Assembly (NCBI RefSeq): GCF_034479555.1
Contig: NZ_CP140151.1
Span: 3,224,001-3,288,000, forward strand
Direction: 5' to 3'
Length of the DNA stretch: 64,000 bases
Source: Chromohalobacter canadensis
GTDB lineage: Bacteria; Pseudomonadota; Gammaproteobacteria; Pseudomonadales; Halomonadaceae
In this document: in pieces, positions 38,486-46,719 of the stretch
Position numbering within the stretch: position 1 is the first letter of the stretch
How the letters are laid out: each line of letters starts with the position of its first letter
Translations under genes and position numbers: made by a program
Notes under the pieces: model-generated
Database searches by the model: none
Told to the model about the DNA's origin: nothing
The model's input: only the letters and a program-made list of their open reading frames with translations

Positions 38486-38607
38486 GAAGGGCGCTCCTGG
38501 TCACGAATTGCTGCACTGCAATATTGAGCGTAACCCGAAAACGCATATCTGGCATGTGAAATCGACGCATGCCGCAAATACGCAGCATGCGTCTTAGTGC
38601 TTCAAAG

Positions 38608-38631
38608 CGGCAAGCTGCGTGCAGCTTGCCG
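38608..38631 (-). terminator. stem-loop after pyk
   Basis: Perfect 11-bp stem CGGCAAGCTGC / GCAGCTTGCCG with a 2-base spacer (effective loop of four), 15 bases downstream of the pyk stop; a short CTTT follows on the minus strand. Confidence 0.65.
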
Positions 38632-38645
38632 GCACAAGATGCTAA

Positions 38646-40115
38646 TCAATCAATATCGTCGCCGACTTGAATGATCTTCATGGTGTTGGTACCGCCATGC
38701 GCATTCATATGATCGCCGCGTGTCAGGATGACGTGATCGCCCTGCTTGACGATGCCCAGAGAGATGAGGTTGTCCACGGCGTAGCGGTTGAACTCGGTGG
38801 GCGCGAGACGTTGTGTGTCGAAGGGCAGAGAGACGACCCCGCGATACAATGCCATGCGGCGCTGGGTGATTTCGGTATGCGCCAAGGCCACGATCGGCAA
38901 ACCGGAACGGATGCGTGAGGCGATCAGCGGCGTGTACCCGGTGGCGGTCATGCAGACGATCGCGGAGACCCCGTCGAGATGGTTAGCGGCGTACATGGCC
39001 GACAGCGCCACGGTTTCATCGACCCGGGTAAAGCCTTCGTGAATGCGATGCTGCGATTGCTGTGCGGCGCGCTCACGCTCGGCGCCCAGGCAGAGACGTT
39101 CCATGGCCTTGATGGTTTCCACGGGATAACCGCCGGCGGCAGTCTCGGCAGAGAGCATGACGGCGTCGGTGCCATCAAGCACTGCATTGGCCACGTCGAA
39201 GACCTCGGCACGGGTCGGTAGCGGCGAGTCGATCATCGACTCCATCATCTGCGTCGCAGTGATCACCACTTTGTTGAGGCTACGGGCATGCTGGATGATG
39301 CGCTTTTGCACACCGATCAGCTGGGCGTCGCCGATTTCCACGCCAAGATCGCCACGCGCGACCATGACCGCTTCGCTGGCGCGGATGATGTCGTCCAGGG
39401 TGTCATCGTCGGCGACCGCTTCAGCGCGTTCGACCTTGGCGACCAGGCCGATCTCGCTGCCCGCTTCGCCGAGCAGGTCGCGGGCCAGGCGCATGTCGTC
39501 GCCATGGCGTGGGAAGGACACGGCCAGGTAGTCGACACCGATGTCGATGGCGGTCTTGAGGTCCTCGCGGTCCTTGTCGGTCAGAGCGGCTGCAGACAGG
39601 CCGCCGCCTTGCTTGTTGATGCCCTTGTTATTGGAGAGCTTGCCGCCGACCTTGACCGTGGTATGGATAGCCGGGGCGTCGACGCGCTCGACCTGTAGTT
39701 CCAGACGGCCATCGTCGAGCAGCAGGACATCGCCCGGGGCGACATCATCGGCCAGGTCCTGATAATCGCAGCCTACCCGCTGTGCATCGCCGGCATCACG
39801 TTCGAGGGAAACATCGATGACGAAAGCTTGGCCTTGCTCGAGCGTGACCGCCTCGTCCTTGAAGCGTGCGATGCGGATCTTCGGGCCTTGTAGATCGCCC
39901 AGAGCGGCGACGGTGCGCCCGACGCGTGCGGCAGCGTCACGTACCGCCTTTAGCCGCCGCCGATGATCGTCCGCGGAGCCGTGGGAGAAGTTGAGCCGTA
40001 CCACGTCGACGCCCGCGGAGATCATGTCTTCGAGGACCCCGTCGCGGTCGCTGGCCGGGCCCAGGGTCGCGACGATCTTGGTGCGGCGAATCGGACCGTG
40101 AAACGCATTCTGCAT
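38646..40115 (-). CDS. pyk: pyruvate kinase
   Basis: A 489-residue pyruvate kinase making pyruvate and ATP from phosphoenolpyruvate. Features: RRTKIVATLGPASD at the N-terminus, VVRLNFSHG, LGDLQGPKIRI, the catalytic Lys in LVAKVERAEAV, MVARGDLGVEIG, and TQMMESMIDSPLPTRAEVFDVANAVLDGTDAVMLSAETAAGGYPVE. The sequence resembles the PykA (type II) branch. It stands alone, with a HexR-like operator overlapping a TAAAAT -10 candidate 52-67 bases before the ATG. Confidence 0.95.
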   Translation of the reverse strand: MQNAFHGPIRRTKIVATLGPASDRDGVLEDMISAGVDVVRLNFSHGSADDHRRRLKAVRDAAARVGRTVAALGDLQGPKIRIARFKDEAVTLEQGQAFVIDVSLERDAGDAQRVGCDYQDLADDVAPGDVLLLDDGRLELQVERVDAPAIHTTVKVGGKLSNNKGINKQGGGLSAAALTDKDREDLKTAIDIGVDYLAVSFPRHGDDMRLARDLLGEAGSEIGLVAKVERAEAVADDDTLDDIIRASEAVMVARGDLGVEIGDAQLIGVQKRIIQHARSLNKVVITATQMMESMIDSPLPTRAEVFDVANAVLDGTDAVMLSAETAAGGYPVETIKAMERLCLGAERERAAQQSQHRIHEGFTRVDETVALSAMYAANHLDGVSAIVCMTATGYTPLIASRIRSGLPIVALAHTEITQRRMALYRGVVSLPFDTQRLAPTEFNRYAVDNLISLGIVKQGDHVILTRGDHMNAHGGTNTMKIIQVGDDID

Positions 40116-40548
40116 GGAATTCTCCTTGGCCTCATGAAAGGTTGTAGCGGCTCCGTGCGAGCCATGTCGTTATTTTACTACATTGTGCCTCATCGTCTCG
40201 ACAGGTGCGATGACCCCCAGGTCGTGAACGTCAGATTATCACTTTTCGCATGATGGACATGCCCCTAGGTTGGATGACTCTGAAGGTGCTTGCCAGTGAC
40301 ACCACCATGGAAAGTATGACGATTTGGATTCGGGTTTTGCTTGCCGGTGGCAAGGCGTCGCGTCTAGTGTTTTGCAAGCCAGTGGCGTAAAGATCGTCAT
40401 GGACCTGGCTTAAAGGCCCGTGTCGCGACGGACTGGCGCGCAACGAGGCGCTAAGGTAGGGTAGGCGCATTTTTCGCCGGGGGTTCCTCGGTCATGATAT
40501 CACTGCCGACGCCCTGACAGGGCGCGTTGGCCATTCGAGCGGAGCGTT
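40116..40548. other. divergent intergenic region between pyk and topA
   Basis: About 430 bases with no convincing gene on either strand. It holds the HexR-like site near pyk (40168-40182) and a small hairpin CTTGCC-GGT-GGCAAG at 40340-40354; no clear sigma70 promoter for topA was recognised. Confidence 0.6.
40168..40182 (-). promoter_or_regulatory. HexR-like operator upstream of pyk
   Basis: Minus strand TGTAGTAAAATAACG against the HexR consensus TGTARTWWWATTACA of gammaproteobacteria: 13 of 15 positions agree. It overlaps the best -10 candidate for pyk (TAAAAT), a position suited to repression released by 2-keto-3-deoxy-6-phosphogluconate. Confidence 0.55.
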
Positions 40549-43182
40549 ATGGGCAAGTCACTGGTCATCGTGGAGTCGCCGGCCAAGGCCAAGACGATCA
40601 ACAAGTATCTCGGCAACGATTTCGTGGTGAAGTCGAGTGTCGGGCACATCCGTGACTTGCCGACAAGTGGCAGCGGCAAGAACGCCACCGATCCCAAGGA
40701 GCGAGCCCGCCAGGCAGCGGCGACACGCAAGATGTCGCCCGATGAGAAAGCCACCTATAAAAAGCACAAACAGTGGAACCAGTTGGTGCGGCGCATGGGG
40801 ATCGACCCTGAGCATGGCTGGGACGCCAATTACGAGATTTTGCCGGGCAAGGAAAAAGTCGTCGCTGAGCTCAAGAAGCATGCCGAGAAGGCCGACGCCG
40901 TCTATCTCGCGACTGACTTGGACCGCGAAGGGGAGGCCATCGCCTGGCACCTGCAGGAAACCATTGGCGGCGATGCGTCCCGCTACCGTCGCGTGGTCTT
41001 CAATGAGATCACCAAGAATGCCATTCAGGAGGCGTTCAAGACGCCCGGCGAGCTGGACCTGTCACGCGTCGAGGCGCAGCAGGCACGGCGTTTCCTGGAC
41101 CGTGTCGTAGGTTTCATGCTGTCGCCATTGCTGTGGAGCAAGATCGCACGTGGGCTGTCGGCGGGCCGGGTGCAATCGGTGGCGGTTCGTTTGATCGTCG
41201 AACGTGAGCGTGAGATTCGCGCTTTCGTTCCCGAGGAGTTCTGGGATGTCCACGCCGACCTCGTGCCTGAAAAGGGCGATACGGCGCCAGTTCGCTTCGA
41301 GGTGGCGCGTCATAAAGGCCAGGCGTTTCGTCCCACCTCCGAACAGGAAACGCTAGAGCGCATCGCGCCGCTGCGCGAGGCGGCGTTGGCGATCACCGAT
41401 CGTGAAACCAAGCCGACACGCTCCAAGCCCAACGCCCCGTTCATCACCTCGACACTGCAGCAAGCCGCCAGCGGGCGCCTCGGGTTCTCGGTGAAGAAGA
41501 CCATGACGCTGGCGCAACGCCTCTACGAGGCGGGGCATATTACCTATATGCGTACCGACTCGACCAATCTGTCGCAAGACGCGGTTGAGAGTGCCCGAGC
41601 ATATATCGACGAGCGTTTCGGCCAAGCGTACCTGCCCGAATCGCCCAACCGTTATGCCAGCAAGGAGGGGGCGCAGGAAGCGCACGAGGCGATTCGTCCC
41701 ACCGAGGTGGCGCAAAACGGCGACGAGCTTGCGGTGGAGCGCGACGCCCAGCGTCTCTATGAGTTGATCTGGCGCCAGTTCGTGGCCTGCCAGATGGTGC
41801 CGGCGGAATACCTGGCGACGACGCTTACCGTCGAGGCCGAAGAGTTCGAGCTCAAGGCGCGTGGCCGAGTGCTCAAATTCGATGGTTATACACGGGTGAT
41901 GAAGCCGGCAGGCAAGAAGGAAGAGGATCAGGCGCTGCCGGATCTCGAGAAAGGGCAATCGATGACCCTGCAAGCACTCGATCCTCAGCAGCATTTTACC
42001 AAGCCGACGGCGCGTTATACCGAGGCGAGCCTGGTCAAGGAGCTCGAAAAGCGGGGAATCGGGCGACCTTCCACCTATGCCTCGATCATCTCCACGATTC
42101 AGGATCGCGGTTACGTCAAACTTGAGAGCCGTCGTTTCTATGCCGAGAAGTTGGGCGATATCGTCACCGACCGGCTGGCCGAATCGTTCAGCGACCTGAT
42201 GGATTACGGCTTCACCGCACGCATGGAAGATCACCTCGACGAGATCGCCACCGGCAACCGGGAATGGCGTGAGCTGCTTGACGCCTTTTACGCCGAGTTC
42301 AAGACCAAGCTCGAGCATGCCGAGGCCGAAGAGGGCATGCGGCCGAATCAGCCGGTGCCGACGGACATCGACTGCCCCACTTGTGGCCGCAAGATGCAGA
42401 TTCGCACGGCATCGACCGGTGTCTTCCTGGGGTGCTCGGGATACAACCTGCCCCCCAAGGAGCGTTGCAAGACGACCATCGACCTTATCCCCGGTGACGA
42501 AGCCGTGGCGTCGGATGCCGATGAGGAGGCCGAAACCGAAGCCTTGCGGGCCAAGCATCGCTGCCCGGAATGTGGTACGGCGATGGATAGTTACCTGATT
42601 GACGAGACACGCAAGCTGCATATCTGCGGCAATAGTCCCGATTGCAGCGGGCATGAAATCGAGCAGGGCAAGTTCCGTATCAAGGGGTACGACGGTCCGG
42701 TCATCGAGTGCGACAAATGCGGCAGCGAGATGCAGCTAAAGTCCGGGCGTTTCGGCAAGTACTTCGGCTGTACCAACGAGAACTGCAAGAACACCCGCAA
42801 GCTGCTCAAGAGCGGCGAAGTCGCACCCCCCAAGATGGACCCGATCCCCATGCCCGAGCTGGCCTGCCAGAAGGTAGAGGATCATTACGTCTTGCGCGAT
42901 GGCGCCAGTGGCCTGTTTCTGGCGGCGAGTCAATTTCCCAAGAACCGTGAAACGCGTCCCCCCCTGGTCAAGGAACTCAAGGCGCATCGCGACGAGCTAC
43001 CCGAGAAGTACCATTTCCTGCTCGACGCGCCGGATGAAGATCCCGAAGGGCGTGACGCGCAGATTCGGTTTTCACGCAAAACCAAGAGCCAGTACGTGAT
43101 GAGCGAGCGCGACGGCAAGGCCAGCGGCTGGCGGGCCGAGTTCGAAGACGGAAAGTGGCGGATCGAGGATAAGCGCAAATGA
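40549..43182 (+). CDS. topA: DNA topoisomerase I (type IA)
   Basis: An 877-residue type IA topoisomerase relaxing negative supercoils. The N-terminal Toprim domain starts [21 protein letters not shown] with [13 protein letters not shown]; the catalytic tyrosine is Tyr333 in [14 protein letters not shown]. Three C-terminal zinc fingers are visible, CPTCGRKMQ...CSGY...C, CPECGTAM...C...C and CDKCGSEMQ...CTNENC, followed by topoisomerase C-repeat sequence ([18 protein letters not shown]). The stop overlaps the next gene by ATGA. Confidence 0.97.
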   Translation: MGKSLVIVESPAKAKTINKYLGNDFVVKSSVGHIRDLPTSGSGKNATDPKERARQAAATRKMSPDEKATYKKHKQWNQLVRRMGIDPEHGWDANYEILPGKEKVVAELKKHAEKADAVYLATDLDREGEAIAWHLQETIGGDASRYRRVVFNEITKNAIQEAFKTPGELDLSRVEAQQARRFLDRVVGFMLSPLLWSKIARGLSAGRVQSVAVRLIVEREREIRAFVPEEFWDVHADLVPEKGDTAPVRFEVARHKGQAFRPTSEQETLERIAPLREAALAITDRETKPTRSKPNAPFITSTLQQAASGRLGFSVKKTMTLAQRLYEAGHITYMRTDSTNLSQDAVESARAYIDERFGQAYLPESPNRYASKEGAQEAHEAIRPTEVAQNGDELAVERDAQRLYELIWRQFVACQMVPAEYLATTLTVEAEEFELKARGRVLKFDGYTRVMKPAGKKEEDQALPDLEKGQSMTLQALDPQQHFTKPTARYTEASLVKELEKRGIGRPSTYASIISTIQDRGYVKLESRRFYAEKLGDIVTDRLAESFSDLMDYGFTARMEDHLDEIATGNREWRELLDAFYAEFKTKLEHAEAEEGMRPNQPVPTDIDCPTCGRKMQIRTASTGVFLGCSGYNLPPKERCKTTIDLIPGDEAVASDADEEAETEALRAKHRCPECGTAMDSYLIDETRKLHICGNSPDCSGHEIEQGKFRIKGYDGPVIECDKCGSEMQLKSGRFGKYFGCTNENCKNTRKLLKSGEVAPPKMDPIPMPELACQKVEDHYVLRDGASGLFLAASQFPKNRETRPPLVKELKAHRDELPEKYHFLLDAPDEDPEGRDAQIRFSRKTKSQYVMSERDGKASGWRAEFEDGKWRIEDKRK

Positions 43183-43640
43183 CGCCAAGAGGCCGTACCA
43201 ACCAACTGCTCTATCATGCTCAGTTGTTATTGGATACCTCCTGGGCCGACGACGAGCATACCGATGCTCGTCGTATGGCGCATGAAGAAGGTGCTCTGGC
43301 CACACTGGAGTTGGCGCTTAATGCGGCGCTGCGAGAGTTGACCGAACACGCGCAACTCTCGCGACACGATTGGCGCGAGCTGCTGGCCGAGCAAGGCCCG
43401 GCATTAGCGGGTGTCGTGCAGTTGCGAGAGCTGGCGCGACGAGAAGACAGCTGGCTGGAGCGCTTGCTGGCGCATCTCGAGTATTTGCATGATATCGAGG
43501 GCGCGTCGCGTCGCCGTGTCGTCGGCTCGAGCATGATCGCCAGCGCCTCGGGGATATCCTTATCCGAGGAGCTCGACGCATGTATCACGGCGTTCAAGGC
43601 TCAGCTTGACGAACTGCGCCAGACCAGCGAGGAGTGGTGA
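43179..43640 (+). CDS. DUF6586-like conserved protein
   Basis: A 153-residue, largely helical cytoplasmic protein that starts with [13 protein letters not shown] and has no membrane segment or known catalytic motif. Proteins of this type follow topA in Pseudomonas (the PA3010 position) and are named DUF6586; function unknown. It is translationally coupled to topA by an ATGA overlap and ends before a strong terminator, so it is part of the topA transcript. Confidence 0.72.
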   Translation: MTPRGRTNQLLYHAQLLLDTSWADDEHTDARRMAHEEGALATLELALNAALRELTEHAQLSRHDWRELLAEQGPALAGVVQLRELARREDSWLERLLAHLEYLHDIEGASRRRVVGSSMIASASGISLSEELDACITAFKAQLDELRQTSEEW

Positions 43641-43680
43641 CGTCGCCTGCATGCGGTGGTATCCTGCAGGCAATGAAAAG

Positions 43681-43713
43681 AAACGACCATGGCGTTTGCC
43701 TTGGTCGTTTTTT
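43681..43713 (+). terminator. rho-independent terminator of topA operon
   Basis: Stem AAACGACCA / TGGTCGTTT with a 12-base loop, ending in a run of six T. The small gene that follows begins 26 bases later, so it needs read-through or its own promoter. Confidence 0.85.
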
Positions 43714-43738
43714 ATTGGGACAGACGGGAGAATATAGC

Positions 43739-43984
43739 GTGTCCGATACCGCGATTCTGGAAATTGTCGAGCTCGCCGATGGCGAAGTCGTGCTTCGGCC
43801 TTCCGAAGCCGAGGGTGAGCCATTGGTAAGCATTCGCTTCTCGGAGGAAGCTCTGGACTTATTGCGTCAGAGCCGCTTCGAGGTAGCGCGTCAGATGATC
43901 GACCATGCGATCACGCGCACGCGCCTGTGGGAAGGCAGTGACAATGAGGAAGAGTCGCAGGAGGCTCCGGAAACGGTGCATTGA
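43739..43984 (+). CDS. small conserved protein of unknown function (topA-linked)
   Basis: An 81-residue acidic protein. GTG at 43739 is chosen because GGGAG lies just upstream and the sequence before it runs through the topA-operon terminator. Body: SDTAILEIVELADGEVVLRPSEAEGEPLVSIRFSEEAL, then a helix with DLLRQSRFEVARQMIDHAITRTRLW and an acidic tail. A similar small gene lies between the DUF6586 gene and sulA-lexA in Pseudomonas; sulA and lexA are not in this window. Function unknown. Confidence 0.7.
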   Translation: MSDTAILEIVELADGEVVLRPSEAEGEPLVSIRFSEEALDLLRQSRFEVARQMIDHAITRTRLWEGSDNEEESQEAPETVH

Positions 43985-44021
43985 TGCGCTTTGCTTGAGG
44001 GTCGATGATAGTGTTATCGCC

Positions 44022-44064
44022 ATGACGTCCGGCTGCCGATAAGGCGCCGGGCGTCATTATTTAT
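44022..44064 (+). terminator. stem-loop after the 81-residue protein gene
   Basis: Arms ATGACGTCCGGC and GCCGGGCGTCAT (12 pairs including one G-T) with a 12-base loop, followed by TATTTAT. Confidence 0.75.
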
Positions 44065-44071
44065 GGCATCA

Positions 44072-44084
44072 TGAATTTCCTTCA
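44072..44084 (+). promoter_or_regulatory. MetR-like box 1
   Basis: TGAA-TTTCC-TTCA, an exact match to the MetR consensus TGAA-N5-TTCA, within a larger perfect repeat ATCATGAA-N5-TTCATGAT (44068-44088). It lies 90 bases before the methionine-synthase-like gene. Confidence 0.68.
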
Positions 44085-44092
44085 TGATCACT

Positions 44093-44105
44093 TGAATGAT
44101 ATGCA
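44093..44105 (+). promoter_or_regulatory. MetR-like box 2
   Basis: TGAA-TGATA-TGCA, seven of eight consensus positions, 21 bases (two helical turns) downstream of box 1. Tandem boxes at this spacing suit cooperative binding by a LysR-type regulator such as MetR. Confidence 0.5.
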
Positions 44106-44173
44106 GTGGTCATGGCCCCTATGGCGCGGCAAAGTGAGCGCCCTAATCTTCGAGCCGAGAGTCGAGAAACGCT

Positions 44174-45286
44174 ATGAGCCAGTATCAGCCTCCATTTCGT
44201 GCCGACACCGTGGGCAGCCTGTTGCGTAGCGACGAGCTCAAGCAGGCGAGACGCCGTTTCCAAGCCGGGGAGAGTGACTACTCGGCGCTACGTGCCGTTG
44301 AAGACGCCGAGATTCGACGTGTCGTCGCCAAGCAGGAAGCGTTGGGCCTCAAGGCGGTCACCGATGGCGAGTTTCGCCGCGCCTGGTGGCATTTCGATTT
44401 TCTCGAAGGCCTTCAGGGCGTAGAAGGCTATAGCTCGGATCAGGGAATCCAGTTTCAGGGGCGTCAGACGCAGGCGCGCAGCGTGCGTGTGACCGATAAG
44501 CTGGGGTTCGATCCCGAGCACCCGATGCTGGGACACTTCCGTTTCTTGGCAGAGACCGTCGACAAGGCGACGCCGAAGATGACGCTGCCGAGCCCCAGTG
44601 TGCTGCACTTCCGTGGCGGTCGCCGCAATATCGATACTAGCGTCTATCCCTCTCTGGATACTTTCTTCGCCGACCTGGCCGACACCTACCGTGACGTGGT
44701 CAAGCATTTCTATGCGGCGGGCTGTCGTTACCTTCAGCTCGATGACACGGTGTGGGCGTATTTGTGCTCCGAGAAGGAATTGGCGGCGGCGCGTGAGCGT
44801 GGCGAGGACGCCGACCGTCTACAACACATCTATGCTGAGGTGCTCAACCACGCGCTGGCCGATCGCCCCGACGATCTGCACGTCAGCCTGCACGTCTGCC
44901 GGGGTAACTTTCGCTCGACGTGGATCAGTGAAGGGGGCTATGAACCGGTGGCCGAGACGCTACTGGGACGCGTCGATGTCGATGCCTACTTCCTCGAATA
45001 CGACACCGAGCGGGCGGGCGGTTTCGAGCCGCTGCGTTTCCTGCCAGAAGGTCACAAGCAGGCTGTCCTGGGGCTGATTACCAGCAAGAGCGGCGAACTC
45101 GAGCCCGCCGATACGGTTAGCGCTCGCATTGCCGAAGCGTCGCGCTACGCGCCGCTCTCCCAGCTTTGTTTGAGCCCGCAGTGTGGCTTTGCCTCGACCG
45201 AGGAGGGCAATTTGCTCAGCGAAACGCAGCAGTGGGACAAGCTGCGCCACGTCGTGGATATCGCCAAGGCCGTCTGGCAAGACTGA
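44174..45286 (+). CDS. MetE-core (YxjG-type) zinc-dependent methyltransferase
   Basis: A 370-residue protein equivalent to the C-terminal catalytic barrel of cobalamin-independent methionine synthase; the N-terminal half of MetE is absent. It begins PPFRADTVGSLLR like Bacillus YxjG/YxjH. All four zinc ligands of the MetE site can be placed: His and Cys in LHVCRGN, Glu in FLEYDTE and Cys in LSPQCGFAS. It likely methylates homocysteine, but the methyl donor is unknown; a MesD-type, folate-independent enzyme is possible although no DUF1852 (MesX) gene is adjacent. Two MetR-like boxes lie upstream, supporting a role in methionine supply. Confidence 0.83.
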   Translation: MSQYQPPFRADTVGSLLRSDELKQARRRFQAGESDYSALRAVEDAEIRRVVAKQEALGLKAVTDGEFRRAWWHFDFLEGLQGVEGYSSDQGIQFQGRQTQARSVRVTDKLGFDPEHPMLGHFRFLAETVDKATPKMTLPSPSVLHFRGGRRNIDTSVYPSLDTFFADLADTYRDVVKHFYAAGCRYLQLDDTVWAYLCSEKELAAARERGEDADRLQHIYAEVLNHALADRPDDLHVSLHVCRGNFRSTWISEGGYEPVAETLLGRVDVDAYFLEYDTERAGGFEPLRFLPEGHKQAVLGLITSKSGELEPADTVSARIAEASRYAPLSQLCLSPQCGFASTEEGNLLSETQQWDKLRHVVDIAKAVWQD

Positions 45287-45310
45287 GTTTCGCCATTCTG
45301 GTCTGGTATT

Positions 45311-45338
45311 CGCCCTCGCATACTCGTATGTGGGGGCG
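45311..45338 (+). terminator. stem-loop after the MetE-like gene
   Basis: Arms CGCCCTCGCATAC and GTATGTGGGGGCG pair over 13 positions (two G-T), 25 bases after the stop codon, followed by TTCT. Confidence 0.6.
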
Positions 45339-45551
45339 TTCTATCAGGTGGGGCTCGCGTTGAACTTCAATGAAGATGCTCCTGAGGGAGCGTTAATCGC
45401 TGACTTCTCCTGCCATGTAACGGTAAGTCATCGCTTCTCCAAGGGGTGCTAACGGCGTCGCTGGTGTGTCCATTCGGCGACGATTAGGAATCTCTGGACC
45501 CTTTGATCATGGGCAGCGTGGGAAAATTTACCGTGTCTCAGGCAATTGATA

Positions 45552-45579
45552 TTGGCGATATTAGCGGTATTCGTATTAT
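45552..45579 (+). promoter_or_regulatory. sigma70-type promoter candidate for oprI-like gene
   Basis: TTGGCG (45552-45557), 16-base spacer and TATTAT (45574-45579); start of the lipoprotein gene follows about 80 bases on. The surrounding stretch is notably AT-rich, as expected for a highly expressed lipoprotein. Confidence 0.45.
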
Positions 45580-45657
45580 CCTGTGGGCGGTACATGAGGG
45601 ACCTGATGTATCAGGGCTTCATCACCACACACAGAAAGGTTTTCAAGGAGAACGCAG

Positions 45658-45921
45658 ATGTTGTCCAACAGCAAGAACACGCTCAAGCTTCTGGTTGCCG
45701 CTGGCTCGCTGGCCGTGTTGGCAGGTTGTGCCTCTGGCCAGGAACAGATGAAGAGCGATATCGATCAGGCGCAGGCTGACGCGTCTGAAGCCAAGAGCAT
45801 GTCTCAGCAGGCAATGAATGCTGCCGAGCAAGCTCAGCGTGACGCGCAGGCCGCTCTCGAAGCGACTCAGCGTAACCGTGCCGAGATGGACCGTATGTTC
45901 GAAAAGTCCATGCGCAAGTAA
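45658..45921 (+). CDS. oprI: OprI/Lpp-like alanine-zipper murein lipoprotein
   Basis: An 87-residue outer-membrane lipoprotein. The signal peptide ends in lipobox LAGC (Cys24), and the mature part is a single heptad-type helix rich in Ala (QAQADASEAKSMSQQAMNAAEQAQRDAQAALEATQRNRAEM), the alanine zipper that forms a trimer as in Lpp/OprI. The terminal KSMRK ends in lysine, the residue used for covalent linkage to peptidoglycan by L,D-transpeptidases. AAGGAG precedes the ATG and a strong terminator follows, the layout of a highly expressed single gene. L,D-transpeptidase genes lie immediately downstream. Confidence 0.88.
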   Translation: MLSNSKNTLKLLVAAGSLAVLAGCASGQEQMKSDIDQAQADASEAKSMSQQAMNAAEQAQRDAQAALEATQRNRAEMDRMFEKSMRK

Positions 45922-45965
45922 TGCGTAGGCAAGTATAGGGCCGGCGTTTCAGCGTCTGGTCCAGG

Positions 45966-45996
45966 AAAGGGCCCCACCATTTGGTGGGGCCCTTTT
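45966..45996 (+). terminator. strong rho-independent terminator of oprI-like gene
   Basis: Perfect 14-bp stem AAAGGGCCCCACCA / TGGTGGGGCCCTTT with a 2-base spacer and terminal TTTT. Confidence 0.92.
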
Positions 45997-46077
45997 CGCT
46001 TGCAGCTGATGGGGATGACGCCCCGGGGGGCTTTCGGTGTACGCTAACAGCCTTGTCACGATCATTCGGAGTGGAAC

Positions 46078-46719
46078 ATGAGGCGATGGGCGCGTGCGTT
46101 GGTAATGACCTTGAGTGTGTTGTCGTTAGCGGTCTGGAGTGGGTCATGCGCGCTGGCGAACGCCGATGACGAGGTGTGGATCTTGATCGACGACAATGAT
46201 TCCACGCTGGATATCTATCGCGGCGATACGCGCATCGAACGTTATGAACCAGTGGCGTTGGGGCGGGGAGGTACGGCGCGCGTGCGTGAGCAAGGCAGCA
46301 GAATGACGCCTACCGGCGAATTTCATATCAACCGCATCAACCGCGACAGCAAGTTCAATATCTTCCTGGGACTGGATTACCCCAAGCTCGATACGGCACG
46401 CGAGGCGATGCAAGCCGGGTTGATGTCGCCGACCGAATACGCCGATTTCCAGGATGCCTATTATCGTGATGGTGCGCCACCGCAAGATACCGTACTGGGC
46501 GGTTATATTGGCATTCACGGTTTAGGCGCCAGCGATCCCGATATTCACCGGCGTTTTAACTGGACGGAAGGGTGTGTGGCCGTCACCAACCCTCAGATCG
46601 AAGAATTGACGCGTCTGGTCTCGATCGGCACACGCGTCGTGATCCGAGGGGACGACGATGCGCCGATCGCGGCCTTGCATGACAAGCCTCAGGTCGATTC
46701 TAGAACCTCGACTGACTGA
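46078..46719 (+). CDS. L,D-transpeptidase (YkuD domain), short form
   Basis: A 213-residue exported protein with a signal peptide ending near residue 28 (CALANA). The YkuD domain spans about 33-190: WILIDDNDSTLDIYRGD, MTPTGEFHINR, IGIHGLG (His147) and NWTEGCVAVTN with the catalytic Cys166. The residue before GC is Glu rather than the His of the SHGC form, as in the WTxGC subgroup. Such enzymes make 3-3 cross-links or join lipoproteins to murein; which applies is not clear. Its last 31 bases overlap the end of the convergent L,D-transpeptidase gene. Confidence 0.87.
   Translation: MRRWARALVMTLSVLSLAVWSGSCALANADDEVWILIDDNDSTLDIYRGDTRIERYEPVALGRGGTARVREQGSRMTPTGEFHINRINRDSKFNIFLGLDYPKLDTAREAMQAGLMSPTEYADFQDAYYRDGAPPQDTVLGGYIGIHGLGASDPDIHRRFNWTEGCVAVTNPQIEELTRLVSIGTRVVIRGDDDAPIAALHDKPQVDSRTSTD

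Larger units (their letters stand above)
45287..45657 (+). other. intergenic region before oprI-like gene
   Basis: About 370 bases without a convincing gene. It contains the stem-loop at 45311-45338, a weak GCTCC-TGA-GGAGC hairpin near 45378 and a promoter candidate at 45552-45579. Confidence 0.5.

Noticed and set aside
41353..42654. 433-codon open frame antisense to topA
   Set aside because: Shadow frame; the plus strand carries the complete topoisomerase with catalytic Tyr and zinc fingers.
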